Shown in pieces: positions 23,755 through 37,000 of a stretch of 64,000 nucleotides of DNA (within the stretch, counting starts at the first letter, position 1; each line of letters opens with the position of its first letter). Location: NCBI RefSeq assembly GCF_037392515.1, contig NC_090281.1:42632645-42696644 (forward strand), read 5' to 3'. This DNA comes from Haliotis asinina (Eukaryota > Mollusca > Gastropoda > Lepetellida > Haliotidae). The translations under genes were made by a program, and so were the position numbers. The notes under the pieces are model-generated. The model made no database searches and was not told the DNA's origin. It was given only the letters and a program-made list of their open reading frames with translations.

Positions 23755-24200
23755 GGCTTGTCTTGTCATGTGGGGGTACTAAGTCCCAAAACATTCAAAG
23801 TAAATTTAAACATACCACCACATTTAATCGCAGAGTGCACGCTATTGTAATTATGGATAGATTGTATAAACTTACTAATATCTAAATAGATGGTGTAAAT
23901 CCAGCTAGGAAAATTATGGTGTAAATGCAGGAAGAAAATGTAATCCTTGCGGCCCCTAGTATGGTGATCTACCCTGAGCTGTTGACTGTCTATAACCTGT
24001 TTTATATTGTATCGTCATCTATAGTTTAATAAATTCATATTTATTAACTAGTTTTATAGTTATATTTGTGACATTCTAGTCCCTTTTACTGCCCCTCGTT
24101 GACATTAATTTCATGATTTATATGTAATTATGGTGAATTTTAAATCTTGTTGTAGTCACAACATGGCTGATATATAGTCGATGTGACCGTAAATTTTCTC
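23755..24200 (+). mobile_element. LINE 3' UTR fragment
   Basis: Matches the 3' UTR at 51540-51960: TAAGTCCCAAAACATTCAAA, GTGTAAATCCAGCTAGG, GCCCCTAGTATGGTGATCTACC and the terminal ATGGCTGATATATAGTCGATGTGACC. It has a small internal duplication of the GGTGTAAAT segment. The 41-bp minisatellite starts directly after it. Confidence 0.8.
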
Positions 24201-24214
24201 ACACACATAATTCA

Positions 24215-24885
24215 CACGCTTATCCAGCGTTGATTCTGTGTGAGACTCCAGATTATACACAGTTAAGCATGAACAATGGATTTTGTACGAGCTTACAGAT
24301 TGTGTAGATACAGAGCATTGCATATACATGGTTGTGGAGCACTGTGTCTGTATGAGAATAGATATTACATGGTTACAAAGCACTCTGTATTAGGCTACAG
24401 ATTACATAATTACGAAGTACTGTGTTTGAGACTACAGAATACATGTTTACATGGCAATGTGCCTGCATGAGACCACAGATTACTTAGTAACAGAGCACTG
24501 TGTCTGTATGAGACTACAGATTACACCGTTACGGAGCACTGTGTCTCTATGAGACTGCAGATTACATGGTTACAGATCACTGAGTCTGGATGAAATCAAA
24601 GACTACAGGATTATGGAGCACTTTGTCCGCATCAGACTAAAGATTACAGACTTACGGCGAGAGCACTGTGTCTGTATCAGGCTACAGATTGCATGGTTAC
24701 AGAGCCCGTGTCTGCATGGGACTACAGATCACAGGGTTACAGAACACTTTATGTGTATAAGACCACAGATTAAAGGGTAGCCAACCATTGTGTCTGTATG
24801 AAACTACAGATTACATTCTTAAGACTTGAATCTGTATAAGACTTCAGGTTATATGATAACAAACCACTGTGTTTGTATGAAACTA
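24215..24885 (+). repeat. 41-bp minisatellite, first block
   Basis: About 15 diverged copies of a 41-bp unit typified by GAGCACTGTGTCTGTATGAG followed by ACTACAGATTACA. The first units next to the LINE 3' UTR are the least regular. The array is interrupted by a MITE at 24886 and resumes at 25241. Confidence 0.85.
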
Positions 24886-25240
24886 CTGCTTGACAAGTAT
24901 TTGATGAGCCACGACCTGACAAATGACCCCAATCTGCATATATGGAACGCCCTCCAGAACATTCCATTTGAGATAGGAGGGAAACGGGTTGTCGTCAACA
25001 TATTGAAAAGTTCAATTTCCCCGTGGGAATCATGTTTTGATTGTTATATCATATTACTGGATACCTATTAAACAGAAGCGCCGTTGATTTCACGCCACGG
25101 TCAGCCGTGTATTGCACGTGCTTAATCCCCGATCTACCTCATGTACCTGTAGCAACCAGTGTATTCGTCTGCATTACCTGCCCCGCCTACTTGTCACAAA
25201 AGCGTTTACTGCGCAGGGTCATCGAATATGTGTCAAGCAG
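24886..25240. mobile_element. 355-bp MITE with TA duplication
   Basis: The ends CTGCTTGACA and TGTCAAGCAG are perfect inverted repeats; extended to 25 bp they differ at 4 positions. TA occurs on both sides (24884-24885 and 25241-25242). Removing the element and one TA restores GAAACTACAGATTAC, exactly the minisatellite consensus, which proves the insertion and its boundaries. TA duplication is the hallmark of Tc1/mariner elements. There is no transposase frame, so it is non-autonomous. Confidence 0.85.
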
Positions 25241-25545
25241 TACAGATTACTTACTTAGTGAGCACTGTGTCTCTATGAGACTAGAGATTACATTTTCATA
25301 GATCACTGTGTCTGTATGACACTACTTGTGTCTGTATAAGACTTCAGGTTACATGATAACAAACCACTGTGTTTGTATGAGATTACAGATTACATGGTTA
25401 CGGAGCACTGTGTCTGTATGAAAGTAAAGATTCCATAACTACGGAGCACCTTGTCTGTATCATGCTACAGGTTACATGGTTAGGGAGCACGGTAGTTGTC
25501 TGAGACTACAGATTACATCGTCACGGTCACGGAATGCTGAATCCT
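25241..25545 (+). repeat. 41-bp minisatellite, second block
   Basis: About 7 further copies of the 41-bp unit (ACTACAGATTACAT and GAGCACTGTGTCTGTATGA) continue from the array interrupted by the MITE. The copies are more diverged than those of the first block. Confidence 0.82.
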
Positions 25546-28500
25546 ACTGGTAGCCATTTTACTATACATGATCAGATGTATTTTTGAAACATTACAACTT
25601 CAAATAAGGGGGGAAACTGTCAAGTATTCATGTAAAAAGCGCCAACAAGAAAAAGATGAAAGTGAACTCTAAGATTAATCAGTTAACGGAAAACAGGGAT
25701 ACGCATAATGACAATGAAGTCAAATTTATAATACTTAACGGAATTGAGGGGTTAAATGAAAAACTAGAAAATATAAATACGATTTAACTCAAGGGCTTTT
25801 GATAAAAGTAATGGTAACCTCTATAGAGAAAAGGTGAAAAGCCATCAATATATATCCGAGTTTTAGAATTTTCTGAATAAATCTTCCTCTTGTTCGCGAA
25901 ATAATGCTGGGTGCATTTTGACAAACCAGTGGAAGTCGGAAAGTTCTATTCCAAACCTTCTCATAAGAAAATAGATTCTATAAGAATCGATCTCCACAAC
26001 TTCTTCAAATAATGCTAAGTTACGCCTATACTTATCATTAGAGGGCAAACTAGAGTATGAGAAATCCCAACTCAAACACTGTCGCCAGAGCACTGCAGTG
26101 AACCGGAAGTGACGTGTTGTTAGGAATGATTTTTTCAGTTAGCTATATATAAAATGCACAACAAGCTCGTCATTTGGCCAAATGCTTGGCATCCCCAGAG
26201 GCATGCGGATCGTTGCGTTGCCATCAATTCCTCCCGGGGCATGGGTGATAGTGTCGCCATGTACAGACTTCCACCGACCCCCGCAGTTCATTATAAACGG
26301 GTTATCTTTGTGTGTGCGAAGCGAGCGTTGTGGAAGCATGTAGTATTATAATAAATCAGATGGCTCGACCCCTTCCTCGCTTCCAAGATAGAAAATGCTA
26401 TTTAGATTTGTTTTGACAGAGTTAAAAAAATAAAAACAACTTACTAGCTATAGCAAATGACCAAAAGGATTTTGCATGACAACTTGTAACATGACGATCT
26501 CTTCGACGGAAACGAGATTGTGGTCGAAGTGACAATAACATTGTAAGTAGAATTATACTAACACCTAGCTCGTTTTCAAAGTCAAATTATTATGTCATGA
26601 GCTATGTCATGCAAAATTATGTTGTCCGTCAATAAAGTTCATATTTTACTACCCGTAGAAAGTAGTTTTGATTTTGTAGCTTGGTGAAAACAAGCATAAA
26701 TAGCGTATATTCTCAGACCGTCGCGTGTTGGCGACAGGGCTCCGCCATTTTTAAACAAATCGTGACGTCACGGGCTAAAATCAGTTCAGAAATCAGAATA
26801 TGATTTGTTTTCATCACGTCAACCGAAACGATTTTGCATGACACAGCTTGAAACATAACAATTTATAATCTTAATGACAACAAGCGATTGTGACAGAATC
26901 GTTTATGAAAACAACTCGAAACTCGGAAGCTGGGCAAAGCAGGTGACAAGATTATATTACAGTAGGTTGTGAGAATATATAGTTTTCATTATTCACATCA
27001 GTTATCACGACTACAGGTTTGAACAAAGCTGTAAACAAGAAAAGTTACCCCCGGATATGTACATGAATTCTACAACCACCCTCATAGCTACATCTGACAT
27101 TATTTCATCACGGAGAGAGACCAGCCCGTTTGATTGGTTGAAATTTCTTTCGCGGGAGAAAATTGTGCATTGTTGTCAAAAAGGTTGTAAATACATGTCG
27201 AAATGAGTAGTTTTAATGAGGGTGTTTCATTTATAAGGTGCCAATAAAAGGTCAATGCATGTGAATCCCCTAGAGTGTATGTGACAGCTTTAGGGGAAGT
27301 TGTTTTAAATTGGTTTTCATCCTGAATCTGGCAAAAACAATCACGAAAGCAAACCTGATTGTATGAAATAAACCTAACTATACCCTCCCTAAAGATTAGC
27401 TGATCTCGTGAAATGACAGCATATTCCTACATAGACGTACATTCTTTAGATAAAAGTATTGTGATTGGTATGTTTGAGATCAATATTGTCGGTTTAATTT
27501 CAATTATGTGTCGTTCTCTATTGTTATGTCATTCTTAGGTTATGTTTTGCTTGTGTGTGAAGTCAGGGATGTAATGATAGATGTTCGGGCAATCAAAACC
27601 ATTTTCCTGTATACAATGCATTTTCTGTTTGTTGTTTTGGGGAATTTTTTCGTTGACAGAATGGGTCTGATATTATATAGTGAGGAGAGGTAACTACATA
27701 CACATGATGGGATACAATGTAACTTTTGATATAAAAACACGTTGGCATTTAAATAGAACAAAGTCTCATTCACACACAATTATCTGATCTTTTCAGAAGA
27801 ACATTATATATCAATTTGATTATATATGCATATTAAAAATTACAATAATACCCTGTTGAAGAGAACATTGAACGATTTACTGTAACCCAGTCGTTTTAAT
27901 CGTCTATACACAAATACAGCACGAACATGAGACAATCTTCAGTCTCCTCTTATTGACCCTTTGGATGAGAAAATATAATGCCGATGTTCAAACGCTTATT
28001 AAGACAACATTAAGACACTTTTAATAGGGTAATATTGTTATCACCTGATACGATAAAAACCAGAGGCTGATGAATTTTAAAACGCTAAGAGCAATGGGAC
28101 AGACAAATGGATATGGCCTTTGTCCATAAACCAAGAAACGTCTCAAATAAAACATAAAGTTCGTACGAACATCAAATATCTCCCTCCCTGTATCATACAC
28201 TTAAAATCATACATAATACATAATACCTAATAAACATACAGTGATGGGAAATGGTCAATGTAGACTTTGACATACAGAAGTAAGGATAGTGTAACAGGAT
28301 CAAATTCACAGAAAGGTGAATTAGCCAGACCCTCTGCCATTAACTCGCTGGTCAGGACTTTCTATTAGTTACCGATGAAAAATTACAATTTACATAATGA
28401 TTGTTATTCACCTTGTTTAATTGTTCCACTACATATAATTTTATATAGTGAACCTGATATAGTTATATATATATATATGTTGGATAATGTATAAGACAAA

Positions 28501-31068
28501 ACACTTCAGTTACTAATAGCTCAAAACACTTCACTTACTTTCGGCAATAAGATAGACCTGAGGAAGTTCAGTTTTTGTATTCAGCCAAATCGCCATCTGT
28601 AACTTTCCACAAAATTGCTCTTGAAATTGAAATCTCTCACCATTGCTTTGACTAAACGCAAATATAAGTAAGAAATCTGGTATGATTTTCTAACTATTTA
28701 AGGAGACATTTTATCGTGGAACAATATGTTAGATATGACCACAGCATCGTCTATTCACAAAGTGGATTATCTACGGTGGTAGTTTTGAATGGTATCCGGG
28801 AATTAAATGGTCATACTCGACATTAGGTACTCTAAGCCTCCACATAGGGACAAAGAACTATATGAGGTTTCCTATTTGATCACTTAACACAATCACATGT
28901 CTCGTTAAATGATGTGTAAAACTGCTGATAAAGGCCAACCCCACTCGAGTGCCAAACTGACGCTGTGCGATGTGTTCTCACACAGGCAGTGAATGCGTTG
29001 GGTAAGGAGTTTGGTCTACCAGTAAGAAATTCCATCATCCCCATCAACACAGTTAGCTCTTCGTGGCGTGTAGGCAAATGACAAAGAGTCTCTGTCATAC
29101 GTCCATGTGCGGCCCTTTGAGTTCAACGGCTTCTGAGGCTTGAATGATGTACCCAAACATCCCTTTAAGTGAAGTGATGCGATGTAAGTGAAGAGAGGAC
29201 CCGGGCGATGTCAAAATTACTCATTTATTCAAATGAAATGTAATAATGACAGAACAAATTCGGAATGTTGGACAGCACCACAAACCAGGATGCATATTCT
29301 CGAAGGTGCTCCAGCTAAGACAGATCCTAAACTTGTTTAGACAGGAGATAGGACATCCTAGCATTAGGTAAGACCAAATCTGGAATGAATCCTACCCCAG
29401 TCCTAACTTGAGCTACCGATACCAGCTACAAGAGAGAAACAGTTATGCAGAATGTGACACAGCGAACGGTCTGGCATTGCTATGTAGATCAGATGTTGAC
29501 AGATATTGATGATACCATTTGATAACAACTCAAATCACGGAAAATACACTCTCGTAACAATAAAACAAATCATAACGATAATTAGATTTCATTTCATATA
29601 TCCACAAACGAGTGAACTCGTACTCGACTAGAAATTAAATATTTCATGATATTTTTTTAAATATCTAATTGTTCGAATTGAATTACCATGCTTCCAGAAA
29701 AAATATTGTTATATGTTCACATAATCGACATTTTGTACTTTCGACAAGGTATTATAGTTAATGAAGTTTTTGCAAATTCATTTATTCAACAAGGAGATAT
29801 CTTCTTCGTAGTTTGAAAGAGCAATACGATAGCTGCGAACAAATTGTTCCAAGGATGTCACGCTGTTAGATTTTCACTACAGATTCTTGAACAAAGCAGT
29901 TTAGACAAGAAAAAGAGCTATTGCAAATGTTTGCACGTAGTCATGTGGCCATCATTTAGTCAAATATCAAAGGATTCGTGCGTTCTTTCAGTACTTGTGA
30001 CAATACTTAGAGAGTCTGCACACAAAGTTTGTTTCGCATAAAAATCGGTATATTGTTCCCCTGTTCCCATCAATACAAGTTTCGAGTATATGTATAAATA
30101 TATGCGAGTATACATTGCGGATACAACGTATGTATATAAATCGCGTATGCAATTTCAGCGGTTAACAGTGGTCGTTCTGGATCAAATAATTGAAACAGAA
30201 GAAACATTTATTGAGCATTTATCGAAAACAGTCTTTGTGGGGGGTATAACCTTTCAACCATGAATATGTCTTTTAAAATGTTTAAAATGTTTTCAAAGTT
30301 GGGAATTACATTTTCAGGGTGCAAATGTAGATGTGTCTTTTAGCAGTTTTGCAGAACGTTTTCAAGACATTTATCCAACTGCAGGTACATTTGTGGACAG
30401 CGTGGACATCCATCACGGTTTAGATGTGTAAGCATCGACACCACTTGAGGACGTCAAGAGAAATAAAAATGGACAAGCACATAAGCGGTTTAGTATGATC
30501 TGGGTTGTCACATGACCACAAAACAGTGTATTACTGTTTGACGTTACGATAAGAAAAACAACTATTTCCTCAAGCCCAATTTGATTGTCCTCGGCATATG
30601 GTATCACACTAGGCCGTCCTGATCTTGAGAACAGATGTTGAATCCAGCAACCACATTAGACGGCCAGCCTGGAGTATTCCCATTACATGTTCACGTTCAA
30701 CTTTTGAAAGACGTGCCATGAGAACTGTTTTTTTCAAGGACGGTTAACGTGTTTGTTTTGTTATCACCAACAACTTCTGCACACACGATCGTGGTAAGGC
30801 ACACGTCAAGGGTCGCATTTACACATGCGTGCAGCCTGCACTCGACGTGGCTCATCTGAAATGGGCAGATGCATTCGATTAATCTGGCCATAATGGTACT
30901 GGCCACTGTGATGTATCCTCTGCTACCTGTTCAATGAAAATGTTACGTTCAGTGTATTCTTCTTGGACATGCCGAGCTACGCAGATTTTTTTACCAATCA
31001 CTTCATATCCATTTACTGCTTGTTAATTTTTAATTCCGTAATATGTAAAACCCTTCATAAAGACTACC
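25546..31068. other. long stretch without recognised genes
   Basis: Only short frames are present, including a 76-residue minus-strand frame at 25863-26093 and a 72-residue one at 28880-29098 that I do not recognise. Features seen: an inverted repeat at 26469-26617, a GATTGG box followed by TTTCGCGGGAG near 27137-27160 (CCAAT- and E2F-like), an (AT)n run near 28465, and AT-rich DNA at 29600-29760. The last few hundred bases include the promoter region of the PAN/EB gene. Confidence 0.35.
26469..26617. repeat. 149-bp inverted-repeat element (MITE-like)
   Basis: ATTTTGCATGACA at 26469-26481 is matched by its reverse complement at 26605-26617, with weaker pairing further in. A related segment (GATTTTGCATGACACAGCTTG) recurs in direct orientation near 26830, suggesting several insertions of one family. 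No target duplication was established. Confidence 0.4.
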
Positions 31069-34000
31069 ATGAAGCTGACAGGTGGGACTTTTCTTCTGTC
31101 TCTCGTTGTTGGTGTTTATTCAGTACACAGGGGCCGTATTGTGTGTAGCCTTAGAGGTAAAATGGAACCAAAGACTGTCTCGTATTTGCGTGAGACACAC
31201 ATTCCGCTGTCATGTATTCTCCAGTGTTTCTTGCGTTCAAGTTGTGTCTCAATTATGTTTGATGCCAAAGAATACCTATGCTTCGACGTAAGCAAGACAC
31301 CGGGAGCAACTGCACTAGATTTGGACATGAAACTGCCCACTCTTCAATGCACAGGTAAGCTTAAATTTACTATATATATAATATTGTGCTCCGCTGCTGC
31401 TTCAGAAGGTACCTCGACCGGGATAGCATAGGTCTTCAGCAGCCCATGCTTGCCAAAAAAGTCGACTTGTCGTAAGAGGCGACTAACCCGATCGGGTGGT
31501 CAGGTTCGCTGACTTGGTTGACTCATGTCATCGGTTCCCAGTTGTGCAGATCGGTGCCCATGCTGTTGATCACTGGATTGTCTGGTCCAGACTCGATTGT
31601 TGACAGATTATGTATCTCTCTTTTGCATTTATCAAAACTATTTTATGTGTTTGCAGTCAGTTGTCGCCATCACTTGATGGTCAGGATTTGTTTATAAGCC
31701 TCCACTGCACGGCATGAATACTGTCACCTAGCTTCCCTGTCAAGCACTTCCTTTACTTTGCAAATTGTGTGAGTAGCGGGTGCTGATAGTGTAGCTGGAC
31801 ATGCCAGCTCTTTTAAGGACACCTCATATCATCACTGACTTTCAGAAATCAATTTCCATATTTTTCAGCGCAGATTTGCATAATCCGGATAATAGAGACT
31901 ATCATTTACTCGTCTTAATGGTATAAAGGCACATTTTAAAGATATGAATGCTGTTCTCCGATGTTTAAATTTGATAATGTAAACTATAGTAAATTCACTA
32001 TTCGTCGAACAATTCAACTGTTTGTACATACTGGCGATAGCTGAAACATATACGTATTCTACCATAAACAGTACTGTGCGGTAAAGGTAATACACTTTCA
32101 ATGAATACTCATGCATTTTACTAGAATGGCCAATGTGACATCGTTTCTATGACCCCTTTAAATCCCAACTCACAACCGATGTAAGTGTAATCAAAAGTTT
32201 TGATTTCCTATTATTCATTTTCTTGGTTTCCATTTGAATAATTGAAATAAAATGTAATAAACCCACTTCGTTTGTAATATGACTTGAGTGTCGCCATTCT
32301 TAGTTTTAGTAGTTGGACCACACCTTAAGTTTCTGATTCCTGACATAATCTCCAGTAACACTCTTTTACTAACTGTATACGGTCAGAAACTGAATGACAG
32401 TTGTTCAGTTCTGTTTGGGCGGCACAATCTACAATTACGTTACCAATGATTCCAATAAGGCTGAGTAGCCAGCAGAATGTCGTCTGAGCAGTGATAATTA
32501 ACTGTTACTAAATTTTAACATATGTGAGCATGTGTTTGTTCTGCTTGTGTAATGACACAGTCACCGATACTACTGATTTATAACGGCGGTCTGTAAAGCG
32601 ATCGAGTCTGGACCAGTCAATCCAATGATTTACATCATGGGATACGACAGACGACATGTGTACGAATCACTATGGTGATACCAGCTGCTCTCGGAAAGGT
32701 GCGTGTAACCTACCCAACGGTGGAATCCATAAGAAACATATGCAGTATTTTGTCACACTTTTCGTCAATTTTTACGAGTATTGTATCTTTTTGTTTGTTC
32801 GTTGTATGACTCAGTATACTGTTGTATACACTCAGCAATATTCTAGCTGCATGGTGGTGGAATGTAAATATTCATGTCTGGACCAGACAATCCAGTGAGT
32901 AACAGCATAAGCACCGATTTACGCACTGGTGTAAAATGACATGTGTCAGCCAAGTCAGCGAGCTTGACCACCCGATCCCACCCGTTAGTCGTCTCTTAAG
33001 ACAAGCATATGTTGGTGAGGATCAGTTCTATTCCCAGCATTAGGAATAGATCTAAACAGGAAGCACATGATGTTAAAACTTCTTGGCCAGGCCCAGCAGA
33101 AATTCTGATCCGTGTGCTTAAAGAAACCGACTTGCAGATGGGCCCCACGGGGATACCTAATCGTTATCTGAATGTTTATCTGAATCAACTCTAAAGTTGA
33201 AAAATAACGCGATGACAAAAAAGCGAAAACGATTCACTAATTTCTGCAGTAATCAAAATACACTGGTCCCACACTAGCAGATTTGCCATCCAAGTTTCCA
33301 AGAAAGTGTACCATTAGAAATGCTAATTTCATTGCTAAAAATTGCTTGAAAACTGAAATATTTAAACACATGTCTATTGAAACATAGAAAAATATGTGTG
33401 ATAAATAGTCTCTGTCGCAGACAAAAGTCAGTGTCTGTTTTACTGACAACTATGTGTATTCCTGCCTGTCTGCTAATGACAATATGCAGTACACAACTTC
33501 CATAATTGACCATATGCAAATTGGACTTAACACCTACCACAAAATACATTGATTTATGGATCGTGCACCTCAGTTCTGTTCCTGTCACATTATGTAATTA
33601 CACAGACAGGCAGGTGTAATACTTGTACACATGGCATGTTATGTCCGTGGGTTGCAAACGAAGTGCATACATTTTTTCTCTGATGACTGGATCGGACGAA
33701 ATTCGGGGCAAACTCAGATTGTTAGTTTTAAATTCTGCTTTGTACAACTTAGACGAACGACAGTCTCCATACAGCCACGCAGTAGTTTAATATTTGCTCA
33801 TTGGATTGAACGCAAATACAGAGAGCATGTATTAACAAAACCCAACATCTCTATAAACAATCTTTATTGATAACAACTATTTCTATTGTATATGATGGGA
33901 CGTTTTGGCCTGTGTTCTTATACCCTTGCCATTCTTTCTTGACAACGGTCTATAGATCCATACCAAAATGTCGCATCATATACAATAAAAGACGTTGTTA

Positions 34001-37000
34001 TCAATAAAGAATCACTCTTTCTTATGCACCATCTTGTTATGCACCATATCTCTAAAATGCCAAACAGATCATCTCTATATACACACAATGGACCCCCAGC
34101 AAATCGGCAAATGAATCAGCCAAAGAAAGTCTTCGTTATGCTTCAGTGCACTCATTCACCCGCTCTCACTGGATTCGCTCTCTCCGTAGCTTCTTTTCTA
34201 GGGAAGTAAATCAAAATATTGCACTTTTCATTCACGATTGTACGCTTATAATTTTCTTTAATTCTTTTTTTCACAATCAGTAATGTACATAATATGCCAT
34301 AAATATAATATACATTACTTAATTATGTCTTAATTATGTTTGTTTGCACGGTTGCATGTGATCTTTAAATCAACCAAAACACCCCGTTTATAAAATCTAC
34401 TAAGTAAAACATCAACGTTGTAAGTGTTTGGACTTACTTTACCTCGCAGGAGGACAATAATTTTACGATACTTTAACCCCATTTGAGGATAGCCACTAAC
34501 AAACACAGCTGCTAATCTATACTTCCATGTTTAACATATCTGTTTACAAAACATGTTATTCAGAATTTATGTAATAATTCTATTTCCTTTAAAAAACAAA
34601 TATTAAATGTAATTAACATTAAAAAGAGATCCCTAATTGTTCTGAATTTATCCTGTCTGATGAAAAAAATGCGGTCAAGCAGGACACGTTTTGACTGTGA
34701 TTCTCCCGTCATAGGGGATGACATCCCCATCGTAATATTCACGTTTGTGTCAAATACGTTCTGAGAAGGGTCATTCTCACTTACTCACCACCCAAAAGTT
34801 ATGACAAGGGACCAAAGAGAATTACTGTACACGGGTTAGTGATTACACTAATTAGTCTCATCCAGGTTTTTACCGTTCACGAACTGACGTTATTGCTTTG
34901 TTGTTGTTGCTGAGTTTCTTTATAAATTTAGTGAACACTCTTTACCATCACCATCAGTATATAATGATACATATGTCAGTCACGATGGCTAACCAACAAG
35001 TGAATGTCAAGTTCATTTCCAAAGGTGGGGGCGGTCAATAATTAATTTTCCAGGACTATAGGTTTACAATTAAGAGAAGAAGAGGTAAATCCATCCATTG
35101 GAACTGCGCCCAGAAAAGTTGCCATGCCACGGTTAACACCAAAGATAACCAGCATAGCCATCCAACTATGGAGAACAAGATTGTAGAAGACGCTTTTTCA
35201 AAGTCAACCACATCTTGTCCGTCAAGACTCCAAACCAACTCCATCGCTTTATCAGGAAGATATGGCAGGTAAATTTATGAACTAATTTAGCATAATATGA
35301 TACAAACAAATGACATACTTTTTAAACATTATTGGTCGTATCACGCAATATGGAATATGCAATTATAATACGCACTTAAATTACTGTCATGTTTTTGCTT
35401 GGCATTTAGTGAGTGAGTGAGTTTAGTTTTACGCCGCTTTTAGCAATATTCCAGCAATATCACGGCGGGGAGCACCAGAAAATGGGCTTCACAGCTTGGC
35501 ATTTAACATATGTTTCTCTTTTATAGGTGTCAGAGTGATGATATCGTTCCAGACGTGCCTGTCTTTGACAGTGTACTCCCTGCCCTCTACATTTCCCGTG
35601 CCAAAAACATCCCCACCTGCCAGCCATAAATGTACCCGATGTCTAGATCAAGACACAGGCAGTACTGTGATGGGACATTCGACAAATGCCCTGGCGCTTT
35701 TACTCAGCTCTACACCATCCATGAATTTGTGAAAAATTAAATGTGTCCATTAGTGTACGGGCTGCAGCCAGATAAGAAGCAAACAACATGCGAATGTTTC
35801 TTTGACCCCGTGAACAGTGTTGCAGCCTCTAAGAACATTGTTTTAAATCCAGATGTCGCTCGTCTTGTGAGACTTGCCTTGCCTTTTGTGCCAGTTGACA
35901 GTGTGAGTGATGTGTGGTGGCAGGCCCTAGAAGATGCACCTCCTGGACGTAATGTTGAACGATTCACTGACTATGGAACCTCATACTGAGTGAAAGGTGG
36001 CCATAGTAGAACCATGTGGAACCACTTCACCACTGACAGTAATCTAGTATTATCGGCGAAAATGTCAATTTTGATTGACTGTATCATCTGAAAGAATATG
36101 TCTATGTGGAACGGCAGCAGGGAATATGTTACCCATGTACATACATGCCGAAACTTGTTATTTGTGCAACACTGAACACGCAAAAAAATTGATAATTGTT
36201 TTGTATTGTATTTGTCACACCCTGTGGGAATCACAGTTATCGGGTCACTTAATTTCTTGGGTAGCAATATCTAAGAGACACCCATTGTCTAGCGGATTAT
36301 TCTCACTTCAGCGACTTGCTTACCTAGTACAATTGGTGGTGGTTAAACGAGAAGACCCCTCTGATATACAGGTAAACTACAACGACAGTCAGCAATACCA
36401 TTTGTTCTAATAGAATTTTTTCTTCATCAGTTATCACACAGAATGGAGTTAACTGTACCTCGGACTTTGAGTGTTCTGAACAGATGGAAAACACAATCTG
36501 CATGCGGGGCAACTGTCTATGCGATCCCACACTGAGGTTTTCGCCATCAAAGGCGATGTGTGTTGAGACATGTGAGTTGATACATTGCAATCATTTAATG
36601 CTACAACCATTCATCCTTGTTCTCACATTGCACACTCACATATAATGCGGTAGCACCTTGTCTGTTGTTCGTGTTCACATATTGTACACTCAATCGTTCT
36701 GACATATAGTTCAGTAGCACCTTGTATGCTGTCAGTGTTCGCACATTGTACACTCAATCGTTCTGACATATAATGCGGTAGCACCTTGTCTGTTGTTCAT
36801 GTTCACATATTGTACACTCAATCGTTCTGACATATAATGCGGTAGCACCTTGTCTGTTGTTCATTGATCACATATTGTACACTCAATCGTTCTGACATAT
36901 AATGCGGTAGCACCTTGTCTGTTGTTCATGTTCACATATTGTACACTCAATCGTTCTGACATATAATGCGGTAGCACCTTGTCTGTTGTTCATGTTCACA

